Positions 1 to 6,846 of a stretch of 64,000 nucleotides of DNA are shown here, piece by piece. The DNA comes from Litoribrevibacter albus (GTDB lineage Bacteria > Pseudomonadota > Gammaproteobacteria > Pseudomonadales > Litoribrevibacteraceae). The notes beneath the pieces are model-generated. The model was not told the origin of the DNA, searched no databases, and was given only the letters and a program-made list of their open reading frames with translations. Where the stretch lies: assembly GCF_030159995.1 (NCBI RefSeq), contig NZ_BSNM01000014.1, positions 1 to 64,000 of the forward strand, in the 5' to 3' direction. Positions within the stretch are counted from its first letter, which is position 1. Every line of letters starts with the position of its first letter. The position numbers and the translations under genes were made by a program.

Positions 1-25
1 GCTGTTTAGTATAGAATTTCATAGT

Positions 26-113
26 GATGGCCTCCTAAGGTATGTGCGCAAGAGCGCGCTATACCTTGGATGGTAGTTTAACTATCAAGCCCGAAAATCC
101 TTGGGAGGTCATC
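26..113. repeat. Nested inverted repeats upstream of the first cassette gene
   Basis: The 15-bp arms at 26-40 and 99-113 are inverted copies with two differences. Inside them a second hairpin forms from AAGGTAT (37-43) and its complement near 60-68. Together they give a long folded structure of about 88 bases. The position just before an attC-like end (170-176) suggests part of a long recombination site or another mobile structure, but no RYYYAAC partner site was found, so the identity is open. Confidence 0.4.
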
Positions 114-152
114 ATTAGTATCAAGTGCGTCAATTAGGACGCTCGTAAACTC

Positions 153-176
153 GCGCCTATTACGCAGGCGTTATGC
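153..176 (+). repeat. Possible 3' end of an attC site (R' box GTTATGC)
   Basis: A short hairpin (CGCCT at 154-158 with AGGCG at 166-170) runs directly into GTTATGC (170-176). This matches the GTTRRRY-type right end of integron attC sites and lies 11 bases before the first gene, as expected for a cassette junction. The left half of the site was not recognised. Support comes mainly from the better attC at 695-747. Confidence 0.3.
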
Positions 177-187
177 GAAATTGAGCC

Positions 188-691
188 ATGAAATTTAAAT
201 CGTCAATTATTCATGTTGTTGTTTTTCTATTTCTAGTTTGGGTGCAGCTTGATATTTCATTCAGCGCAGTTGTATCTGCCTTTTTTGGGGGATTATTTCT
301 TCTAAGTGTATTGGTAGTTTTTGTTCTCGTGATATTTGGTAAAAGCCGGCCAGCTAAAATCCACTCAGGTGTTTTTCTCGCGGTTTATGTGGCAGCAATT
401 ACTATGTCGAATGTTGTAAATAGTAGATTGGCTTCCGATTCGATTGATAAAGGAAACTTGTTGGTTGAAAAGCTAGAGATGTTTCATAAAGGTCATGGGG
501 TATACCCTGGTCAACTAACCGATATTAACGGAATTACTGAGGATCAGGTTTTTACCGACATGGGTCTATTTAATAGAATCCCTTTTTTTTACTCGGCTAA
601 AGGGTCAGATTACAACTTGTCATTTCCTTTTCCAGGTTGGATGCTATATACCTATGAAAATAAGTCGCAAAAGTGGTACTTGGATGATTAG
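188..691 (+). CDS. Small membrane protein of unknown function in a gene cassette
   Basis: This 167-residue protein is not recognised. Its N-terminal half has about three hydrophobic segments (roughly residues 6-24, 28-52 and 60-78), so it should sit in the inner membrane. The C-terminal 80 residues are soluble and contain a stretch like KGHGVYPGQL, reminiscent of the G-x-YP-x-x-L segment of pseudopilins, which is only a loose similarity. A weak GAG lies just before the ATG. The gene fills the space between a possible attC end (170-176) and a convincing attC (695-747) with only a few bases to spare, which is typical of integron cassettes. A and T are more frequent here than in the flanking core genes. 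Function unknown. Confidence 0.6.
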   Translation: MKFKSSIIHVVVFLFLVWVQLDISFSAVVSAFFGGLFLLSVLVVFVLVIFGKSRPAKIHSGVFLAVYVAAITMSNVVNSRLASDSIDKGNLLVEKLEMFHKGHGVYPGQLTDINGITEDQVFTDMGLFNRIPFFYSAKGSDYNLSFPFPGWMLYTYENKSQKWYLDD

Positions 692-694
692 AAT

Positions 695-747
695 GCATAA
701 CAAAGCAAGGCATGGGATGCTACGCACCCATGCTCGCGGCGTTAGGC
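695..747 (+). repeat. attC-like recombination site of an integron cassette
   Basis: The site begins with GCATAAC (695-701), ends with the complementary-type box GTTAGGC (741-747), and holds a strong stem GCATGGG/CCCATGC (710-716/727-733). The arms pair imperfectly with an unpaired G on one side, as in known attC sites that fold as single strands. It starts 4 bases after one stop codon and ends 18 bases before the next start, the spacing seen in cassette arrays. The first base box departs from the RYYYAAC consensus at one position, which is also seen in Vibrio repeats. Confidence 0.65.
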
Positions 748-765
748 AAAAAGGAGCATGAATTA

Positions 766-1503
766 ATGCTAGTTAGCAAATTGACTAATCATAAAGAAAA
801 AATATTAAAAGAGTTCAAAGATGCTATGGAGTTTAAAGCATTTACAGATCTTGCTTACTTGTTAGCAACCAACGTTTCAGAAGCGCCTGGTAATAATAGT
901 AAATTTACTCTTGGTTATTCGGAGTATGCGAATAAATTTGGATTGACTGATCAAGAGGTGAATATTAAAGATCTTAAAGTCCATTTTGAAAATGCAAAGA
1001 CAAGATATCTTGATTTTTTAGTACACCAACAGCAGGTATCCTTGTTTGAACATAGTTTTTTTGATTTATTGAAAATACTATTGCTAGATAAACCTGAGCG
1101 CTTATCTAAGAAAAAACAAATAGATTACGGAGCAATTATCGAAGCAGATTGTATCGATGATCTTATATCTAAGTTGGTTGAGCGTGAGTTAAATGAAATT
1201 AAATATAAGAATGTATCTGAATGGTTTAACTATTTAGAAAAATTAATAGGTCTGCTCAATATTGAAAAGAGTGAATTAGAAAGAATTTCTGAAGCTAAGG
1301 CTTCACGTGACATTATTGTTCATAATGCAGGTATCGTAAACGAAATATATATTAAGAAATCGGGTGATGCTGCAAGGTTTAATGTGGGCGAGAACATTGA
1401 TGTTTCCGGACATTATACTCGAGACACTTGGATAATTTTTTTGGATGTATTGACTGGTGTTATCGATAAAACGATTGAAAAGCATAACAAATCAAATGCC
1501 TAA
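766..1503 (+). CDS. HEPN-motif protein in a gene cassette, possible RNase toxin or defence protein
   Basis: The start chosen is the ATG at 766, which has AAGGAG nine bases upstream; a start at 712 would run through the attC site. The 245-residue product is mostly helical and soluble. Near residues 181-186 it has R-D-I-I-V-H followed by NAG, matching the Rx4-6H catalytic motif of HEPN domains, many of which are RNases in toxin-antitoxin and antiphage systems. The stop codon lies inside a GCCTAAC box (1498-1504), a typical attC left end, although no right end follows. AT content is high relative to core genes, which fits acquisition. The motif is seen directly; RNase activity and a defence role are inferred. 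No antitoxin gene is obvious next to it. Confidence 0.6.
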   Translation: MLVSKLTNHKEKILKEFKDAMEFKAFTDLAYLLATNVSEAPGNNSKFTLGYSEYANKFGLTDQEVNIKDLKVHFENAKTRYLDFLVHQQQVSLFEHSFFDLLKILLLDKPERLSKKKQIDYGAIIEADCIDDLISKLVERELNEIKYKNVSEWFNYLEKLIGLLNIEKSELERISEAKASRDIIVHNAGIVNEIYIKKSGDAARFNVGENIDVSGHYTRDTWIIFLDVLTGVIDKTIEKHNKSNA

Positions 1504-1504
1504 C
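1482..1504 (+). repeat. Left end of a truncated attC site
   Basis: Two overlapping candidate left boxes, GCATAAC (1482-1488) and GCCTAAC (1498-1504), occur at the end of the HEPN gene, and the second contains the stop codon. No GTTRRRY partner is visible in the following 280 bases, which lead to a transposase gene. The simplest reading is that the array was truncated here. Confidence 0.4.
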
Positions 1505-1632
1505 ATCTATATGACCGGGGGTTGTCAAGGCGCAAAAACCTGAAGGCCCCTCCAAGGTCAGAGCTCGATTCTTAATAATCTGTTCTGTTTCCTCTTATTG
1601 GCACCACTGCCGATTCTTTCATTACTGTTGTC

Positions 1633-1688
1633 AGTTCGTAAGAACTGCACACAAACATCTATCGAGGTTCTACTGAGGATACCCTCAG
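1633..1688. repeat. Two hairpins upstream of the REP-associated transposase
   Basis: AGTTC-gtaa-GAACT (1633-1646) and CTGAGG-atac-CCTCAG (1673-1688) are perfect short hairpins. The ten bases CGTAAGAACT also occur twice (near 1637 and 1717). Short palindromes around Y1-type REP-associated transposases are often REP elements acted on by the enzyme, so these are candidates. The rest of 1505-1793 holds no gene that can be supported. Confidence 0.35.
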
Positions 1689-1793
1689 CATGTATCGGAA
1701 ATACAGGACAGCCAACGTAAGAACTATGCCTGATAGTGTTTGATACTGACTTTATATACAGTCTTTATGTCGAAACCCTAAAAGGCCACACCC

Positions 1794-2765
1794 ATGCCCA
1801 AACCACGCAAAGCTCAAATCTCTTTGGATGCCACGCCTTATTATCATTGCGTTTCACGCTGTGTCAGACGAGCTTTTCTGTGTGGCTTGGATCAGCTCAC
1901 AGGCAAGAGTTATGAACATAGACGAGGCTGGCTAGAGAATAAGCTATTGTCTCTTCCTTCTATTTTCGCCATTGAAATTGCCGCTTATGCCATTATGTCT
2001 AACCATTATCACGTGGTGTTGTATGTGGATGCAGAGCAGGCTAAGAATTGGACAGATTATGAGGTGGCAGAACGTTGGCACAAGCTGTTTCGTGGTTCAC
2101 CCGTTTCCACTAAATTCCTGCAATACAAAGTATTGAATGATGGTGAAAAGATTAATCTTGATCTGTTGATCACTAAGTGGCGTGAGCGCTTGCAGGACAT
2201 CAGCTGGTTCATGCGAGTATTGAATGAAGCCATTGCACGAGAAGCGAATAGGGAAGATCAAAGCAGTGGTCGATTCTGGGAGGGTAGATTTAAAAGCCAA
2301 GCCCTTTTAGATGAAAAAGCGTTATTGGCTTGTCTAGCGTACGTAGATCTCAATCCAGTGCGTGCAAACATGGCCAGAACGCCGGAGCATTCTGATCATA
2401 CTTCCGTTAAAAAGCGTTATAAAGCAGCGGTTAAAACCCGAGAGCCTAACTTGCCCGAAAACCAGGAAAAGGCTTTACTGTCTTTTACGGGGTATCCCAA
2501 TAATGAGCAAAAGAAAGGGTTACCCGTTCCATTAACGGATTACCTTGCGTTAGTGGATTGGACGGGTCGTATTGTCCGAGATGACAAACGTGGTGCCTTA
2601 TCAAATACGCTATCACCGATATTAGATCGCCTGTGTATAGATCAACAAGAATGGCTGAAGCTTTCTCAGGGCTTTGAAAAAACCTACAAAACCTTTGCGG
2701 GTGGTTCTGGCAGGATGAAACACATTAGCCAATTGCTTGGGTATCAACGACTGCGAACCTCCTGA
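1794..2765 (+). CDS. REP-associated tyrosine transposase (Y1/HUH family)
   Basis: The 323-residue protein starts with MPKPRKAQISLDATPYYHCVSR-type sequence, characteristic of the IS200-like Y1 transposase domain. The HUH metal-binding motif is visible as H-Y-H within SNHYHVVLY (about residue 70). The region ACLAYVDLNPVRANM (about residues 180-195) is typical of the family and contains the candidate catalytic tyrosine. It is longer than IS200 transposases (about 150 residues) and has a C-terminal extension, as in RAYT proteins. These are usually single-copy domesticated enzymes that nick and move REP palindromes. The frame is intact. Palindromes flank the gene on both sides and a 21-bp direct repeat lies downstream. 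No insertion-sequence ends were found, favouring a RAYT over a complete IS. Confidence 0.85.
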   Translation: MPKPRKAQISLDATPYYHCVSRCVRRAFLCGLDQLTGKSYEHRRGWLENKLLSLPSIFAIEIAAYAIMSNHYHVVLYVDAEQAKNWTDYEVAERWHKLFRGSPVSTKFLQYKVLNDGEKINLDLLITKWRERLQDISWFMRVLNEAIAREANREDQSSGRFWEGRFKSQALLDEKALLACLAYVDLNPVRANMARTPEHSDHTSVKKRYKAAVKTREPNLPENQEKALLSFTGYPNNEQKKGLPVPLTDYLALVDWTGRIVRDDKRGALSNTLSPILDRLCIDQQEWLKLSQGFEKTYKTFAGGSGRMKHISQLLGYQRLRTS

Positions 2766-2791
2766 TTTATATTCCTAAAGAAGATTAAGTA

Positions 2792-2807
2792 CTCGGCATA
2801 TGCTGAG
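2792..2807. repeat. Imperfect palindrome downstream of the transposase gene
   Basis: CTCGGCATATGCTGAG is a 16-bp palindrome with one G-T type mismatch. It shares the CTGAG end with the hairpin at 1673-1688 upstream of the gene, so the two may be a pair of REP-like elements. Confidence 0.3.
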
Positions 2808-2918
2808 GCTTTGTTGTGCCTGAAATCTGTGTTTTTGAAGGGTTTTCACATGAATTACTAGTTTGAACTGAGATTTTAAGCGAAAGCTTGATGGTTTTGA
2901 GGAGACAGGCTAGAAGTT

Positions 2919-2966
2919 TTCTTAAAATGGCTGTCCAGTTTCTCTTTCTTAAAATGGCTGTCCAGT
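2919..2966. repeat. 21-bp exact direct repeat, two copies
   Basis: Copies at 2919-2939 and 2946-2966 are identical and six bases apart. They contain AAAATGGCTGTCCAGT. A related inverted sequence (CAGGACAGCC) occurs near 1705, on the other side of the transposase gene. This may be an element recognised by the transposase or a remnant of an insertion. The region 2766-3083 otherwise holds only the terminator at 2994-3021. Confidence 0.6.
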
Positions 2967-2993
2967 CCTGTTAGCTTCCTGTTCTGTTAATCA

Positions 2994-3021
2994 CAAAAAA
3001 GCCCGTCAATGACGGGCTAAA
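2994..3021 (-). terminator. Rho-independent terminator of the monooxygenase operon
   Basis: The stem AGCCCGTC/GACGGGCT (3000-3018) with an AAT loop is followed on the minus strand by a run of six T. It lies 65-90 bases past the stop of the minus-strand monooxygenase gene. Confidence 0.85.
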
Positions 3022-3083
3022 ACGGTGGGTGAACACCAAAGGGTTTCAATTAGCTGACAGGCTAATTCAATGCGAACCTGGAT

Positions 3084-4739
3084 TTACACTGCGCTAGGTT
3101 CGGTCGCAGATTTCTTAGACGTACGCTTTTTACGAGCAGGCTTTTTAGTTGCGGCATCAGCTGTTTCTGTGTTCTCAGCTTGAGCGTCCGCTGAATAATC
3201 AACACCGATTTGATCGTTTGCCAAGCGAATAAAGTTGTAGTCATTCTTTTTGACGTTGAGCGTTTCTAACCAGAACTTCCACGTGGATTTAGGCCACAGT
3301 GTGGTGTTTCTGCCATCGGCTTGTTGATACCAGCTTTGACAGCCAGAACTCCATACGGTGTCTTTCATTAGCTTCTGAAGTTCAACATTGTAGATCTCTT
3401 GTGCTTCAGGTTTCACATCCATGTAGTCGGATTCACGTTGCTCAATGGCCTTCATACAGTTGAGGATGTACTTAACCTGAGCTTCAATCATGAAGATGAT
3501 AGAGTTATGTCCAAGACCAGTGTTCGGGCCAACCAGCATCCAAAGGTTTGGATAGCCTGTAATGGATGTCCCATAGTAGGCTTCGGTGTGGTCTTTCCAG
3601 TCATTGTTCAACTCGCGGCCACCCAAACCTTTCAGTTCAAAATCCTTCATATAAATTCTTGGATCGACGACGAAGCCGGTGCCGAGAATAATGCAATCGA
3701 TAGGGCGTTCCTGACCGTCTTGGGTGACGATGCTGTTTTCTTTAACTTCTTTAATGCCTTCCGTTACGAGTTCTACATTGTCACGGTTGAACATAGGGTA
3801 GTACTTGTTGGAGATAAGGATACGCTTACAGCCGATGGTGTAGTCCGGTGTTAGTTTACGAGCCAGTGCTTTGTCTTTTACCTGGAAACGAATCCATGCT
3901 TTTGCGATTTGGCTCAGAGACTTGGCAACGGATGGGTTAAACATCGGCCAAACGCGGGATTCATTGGTCCAGTACAGACGGAATCGATGAAGTCTTCTCC
4001 AACCCGGAATCAATTTAAACGCCGTTTTTTCGACCCCTAAATATTTGCGATCATCACGAGGCAGAACCCAAGCCGGGGTGCGCTGGAAGACGTGGAGCTT
4101 TTTCACTTTCGGTGCAATTTCAGGGCAGTATTGAATTGCACTGCCGCCTGTACCGATGGATACAACGTTTTTGCATTCGAGGTCGTAATCGTGATCCCAT
4201 TGTGCGGAATGGAATACTCGTCCTTTAAAGTTTTCCAGACCTTTGATCTTAGGAATCTGAGGCACATGAAGCGGGCCCGAAGCCAAAATGAAGTGACGAC
4301 AAAGATAGACATCCCCAGAGGTAGTCTTAACGGTCCAGCGGCCAGACTCTTCATCAAAAACCGCAGAGGTTACTTCCTGATTAAACCGGCAGAAAGGGCG
4401 GATGTTGTATTTGTCTGCGGTATCCAATATATATTTCTGGATCTCGTTCCAAGGGGCATAACGCTTTGACCAGTCATCTTTAGGCGCAAAAGAGTAGGAG
4501 TACATGTGTGATTGAACATCACAGGCGCACCCAGGGTAGCTGTTGTCGCGCCAGGTACCGCCGATGTCGTGTTTTTTCTCTAGCAGAACAAAGTTGTCGT
4601 TATCTTCTTCGCGTAACTGGATCGCCATGCACAGACCGCCAAAACCAGCACCGGCAATCACGACGTCAATTTCTTTGACTTGTGCCGTCTTATTTTGGGT
4701 CTTTTGATCGAGCGTTTCAGTAGACAGTTGACTATTCAT
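3084..4739 (-). CDS. Flavin-containing Baeyer-Villiger-type monooxygenase with a basic C-terminal tail
   Basis: A 551-residue NAD(P)H- and FAD-dependent monooxygenase. Visible motifs are the FAD dinucleotide fold GAGFGG (30-35), the type I Baeyer-Villiger fingerprint FKGRVFHSAQWD (171-182), and the NADP fold GTGGSA (196-201). Such enzymes insert oxygen next to a ketone or oxidise related substrates; relatives include the AlmA-type enzymes linked to long-chain alkane use. The exact substrate cannot be read from sequence. The last 45 residues leave the family fold and end in an Ala/Lys/Arg/Ser-rich tail (about 530-545), unusual for the family. The start has GAGGAAAG upstream. The gene is 58 bases downstream of the PF10118 gene on the same strand and probably shares its promoter and palindromic operator. 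Confidence 0.85.
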   Translation of the reverse strand: MNSQLSTETLDQKTQNKTAQVKEIDVVIAGAGFGGLCMAIQLREEDNDNFVLLEKKHDIGGTWRDNSYPGCACDVQSHMYSYSFAPKDDWSKRYAPWNEIQKYILDTADKYNIRPFCRFNQEVTSAVFDEESGRWTVKTTSGDVYLCRHFILASGPLHVPQIPKIKGLENFKGRVFHSAQWDHDYDLECKNVVSIGTGGSAIQYCPEIAPKVKKLHVFQRTPAWVLPRDDRKYLGVEKTAFKLIPGWRRLHRFRLYWTNESRVWPMFNPSVAKSLSQIAKAWIRFQVKDKALARKLTPDYTIGCKRILISNKYYPMFNRDNVELVTEGIKEVKENSIVTQDGQERPIDCIILGTGFVVDPRIYMKDFELKGLGGRELNNDWKDHTEAYYGTSITGYPNLWMLVGPNTGLGHNSIIFMIEAQVKYILNCMKAIEQRESDYMDVKPEAQEIYNVELQKLMKDTVWSSGCQSWYQQADGRNTTLWPKSTWKFWLETLNVKKNDYNFIRLANDQIGVDYSADAQAENTETADAATKKPARKKRTSKKSATEPSAV

Positions 4740-4797
4740 ATTCTTTCCTCGTTACAAGTGAGCGATGAGTGCTATTCCACTGTTTGGGTGCCAACGG

Positions 4798-5661
4798 CTA
4801 TGCAGTCGCTTGCTGATATTCTTGTTTTACGGATTCGCTGAATTCATCGATTTGACTCAACAACGCGCTGTTGTCGTGCTGCCAAGGGTGGAAGCCAGGG
4901 CGGAAGTAATCGAACATGTCCGGGAAGATACGTCTTAGTGCACCCGGTTTGCCCCATAAATAGTTCATGCAGCTTGCCCAGCCTTTCAGGCTGCTCAGTT
5001 TTTTAGATTTGCGGACCAAGCCAATATGGAACGGGATAACCAGAGACCAGAACACAAGGTGGGTAAGAATATGAATGCCGGTACGAACCGAGTAGCTGTA
5101 TAAACCTTTACCCATCACGTCATTCCACACATCGTAGGCCACGCCTTTATGCTCAATTTCTTCCATTGAGTGCCAATACCAGATGTTGGAGAAGTTCTTC
5201 TCTGCGTTTTCCATCAACTTAGGATCGGTCAGTACCGTATCTCCCAAACTGGCAGTTAGATGTTCAAGGGAAATAGTAACGGCCAATTGCACGTCATTCG
5301 GAAAGATCTGCTGGACGCGCTTCAGAAGTTTTTCAACCCGATCCATGTACTTGTCGACAGGGAAACCAGCGTCGATCAATGCTTGGTTGTAGACTAGGTG
5401 TTCACGCGTATGCAGGGCTTCCTGACCCATGAATTCTTTGATGTCTTTTTTAAGCTGAGGATCAGTGATTTGATCTCGGTAGTTCTGAATACTGTCCATA
5501 AAGAATTTCTCGCCCGCAGGAAAGAAAATAGAAAGCGTATTCATAAACTGAGTAAACGCTACGCCAGCTGGGTTCCAGTTGTCTGCATGTTCTTTAGTTA
5601 AATTAAACTTAAGATTTCTATGCAATGGCGCCACTTTGTTTTTGAATTCTACCTTGCTCAT
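4798..5661 (-). CDS. PF10118-type predicted metal-dependent hydrolase, ferritin-like
   Basis: A 287-residue soluble protein of the predicted metal-dependent hydrolase family. It carries paired carboxylate/histidine motifs expected of a helical diiron-like site: E-A-L-H-T-R-E-H (about residues 81-88), S-L-E-H (about 131-134) and M-E-E-I-E-H (about 166-171). Family members are found beside fatty-acid, hydrocarbon and sterol metabolism genes, but the reaction is not established. It is the first gene of a two-gene operon with the flavin monooxygenase, so the two may act on the same lipophilic substrate. A perfect 24-bp palindrome lies about 47 bases before the start and probably controls the operon. 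Confidence 0.75.
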   Translation of the reverse strand: MSKVEFKNKVAPLHRNLKFNLTKEHADNWNPAGVAFTQFMNTLSIFFPAGEKFFMDSIQNYRDQITDPQLKKDIKEFMGQEALHTREHLVYNQALIDAGFPVDKYMDRVEKLLKRVQQIFPNDVQLAVTISLEHLTASLGDTVLTDPKLMENAEKNFSNIWYWHSMEEIEHKGVAYDVWNDVMGKGLYSYSVRTGIHILTHLVFWSLVIPFHIGLVRKSKKLSSLKGWASCMNYLWGKPGALRRIFPDMFDYFRPGFHPWQHDNSALLSQIDEFSESVKQEYQQATA

Positions 5662-5707
5662 ATTGATTACCTCTAGCTATACAACCACTATCATGGTTCA
5701 TTTATTA

Positions 5708-5731
5708 ATGTTACATCAATTGATGTAACAT
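5708..5731. promoter_or_regulatory. Perfect 24-bp palindromic operator upstream of the monooxygenase operon
   Basis: Each half reads ATGTTACATCAA and the two halves meet with no spacer. The site lies 47-70 bases upstream of the start codon at 5661, where a promoter would be expected. Size and symmetry fit a TetR- or similar dimeric repressor. No regulator gene adjoins it. The remainder of 5662-5972 has no supported gene. Confidence 0.75.
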
Positions 5732-5916
5732 AGAGTAATGTATTTGCTAAAAAGGAAGTTGGCAAGTAAAAAAACACAAAAAATGTAGGGTTAGTTCACA
5801 TCATTTGCTCGATTTAGGGTGTTTTTTAAGGGAGAGAGGGCGATTGATCACTGAAATTGACCTGCGATTGAAATGGCCAGAATGAAAACTAGAGCGATCT
5901 AATTGCCTGAATAGGC

Positions 5917-5943
5917 AAAAAAAGAGCTGAATAATCAGCTCTT
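5917..5943 (-). terminator. Rho-independent terminator of the 6.0-8.0 kb gene pair
   Basis: A perfect 9-bp stem AAGAGCTGA/TCAGCTCTT with an ATAA loop is followed on the minus strand by seven T. It lies about 30 bases past the stop at 5973. Confidence 0.85.
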
Positions 5944-5972
5944 GGAAGGGAATTTCAAAATGGAAAAGGGGA

Positions 5973-6809
5973 TTACCCCTGATGTGTTAATGCCAACTCG
6001 TCGTTTGGAATGGTTAATTTCACCGATTCCATAATGCGTTTTTCAGCGGCTTCGGCGTGGTCTTTCCAGAGTTTGAATTTGTCAATTCTATCTACTCTGT
6101 AACCAAAATCTAAGCAGAGGTAGTATTTATCGGTTAATGGCATGCAATAAATACGGTTCTTAGCTGGACGTGCGACTGCTTTTTGTTCTATGTAGAACAA
6201 CCAAGAGCGTCCATTAATAGTTTTTATTTTATGAGGCTTTAGAGGTGCATAACCTGTATCGCTCAATCTAAGATTGATTTCTCTATCAATGAATTCTTGA
6301 GACCATGGCTCACTGCGACTGTTAGCTAGTTCTAGGATATCTCTTCTAATTTTAGTGTTTTTGCCAAGACTTGGATCTTTGTCGTTATCATCCCATCCAA
6401 TAATTGGAGAGTTATAGTAATCCTCGTATTCTGAAATTACAGTTTTTCCTAATGAATCTAGGTCAAAGGCACTGATGTTTTTTTCCTCGGGGATGCGCTT
6501 GATTTGTGTCATCAGGGTTAGGACCCCAAGTTCACCACTGGGTAAATTGACTACGGAAGGTACATAAAACCACATTTGCGTATCTACGTGTACATAGCGG
6601 TAATACTTCAAGCTTTCAGCGTGCTGGTCAAACCAACCATCTTTCATAATAGGGAAATGAATTGATCTTGGTGGTTCATTTGTATCTATATTCGAATAGG
6701 GTAATTCCACGCTGAACTGAATATTCTCAAGTGAGGCATTTAATGGATTTACTTCGCTAAAGTCTGGTCCGCCTCGAAAGCCGCGCCAGAGATTCTTAAT
6801 CATTCCCAT
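5973..6809 (-). CDS. Unknown cytosolic protein paired with the RelE-like/lipase-like fusion
   Basis: This 278-residue protein is not recognised. It has no signal peptide and no clear membrane segment. The composition is rich in aromatic and charged residues, with many W, Y and D. It starts 37 bases after the stop of the larger upstream gene on the same strand, and the pair ends in a strong terminator, so they form a short operon. Both genes are visibly more AT-rich than their neighbours. By position it could be an immunity protein or adaptor for the putative lipase-like toxin; that is inference only. An alternative is that both are metabolic or structural proteins of a mobile island. Confidence 0.6.
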   Translation of the reverse strand: MGMIKNLWRGFRGGPDFSEVNPLNASLENIQFSVELPYSNIDTNEPPRSIHFPIMKDGWFDQHAESLKYYRYVHVDTQMWFYVPSVVNLPSGELGVLTLMTQIKRIPEEKNISAFDLDSLGKTVISEYEDYYNSPIIGWDDNDKDPSLGKNTKIRRDILELANSRSEPWSQEFIDREINLRLSDTGYAPLKPHKIKTINGRSWLFYIEQKAVARPAKNRIYCMPLTDKYYLCLDFGYRVDRIDKFKLWKDHAEAAEKRIMESVKLTIPNDELALTHQG

Positions 6810-6846
6810 AAAAAAGTATCCTTACTATTTAGAATAATGTTCAAGT

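Noticed and set aside
1303-1485. Minus-strand open frame inside the HEPN gene
   Set aside because: It has no start signal, overlaps a gene with good coding features, and shows no family.
1794-2765. Complete IS200-type insertion sequence
   Set aside because: The protein is longer than IS200 transposases and no matching left and right ends were found, so a domesticated REP-associated transposase is preferred.
3399-3854. Long plus-strand frame of 151 residues opposite the monooxygenase gene
   Set aside because: The minus strand carries a complete enzyme with all motifs; the opposite frame is a shadow of its codon pattern.
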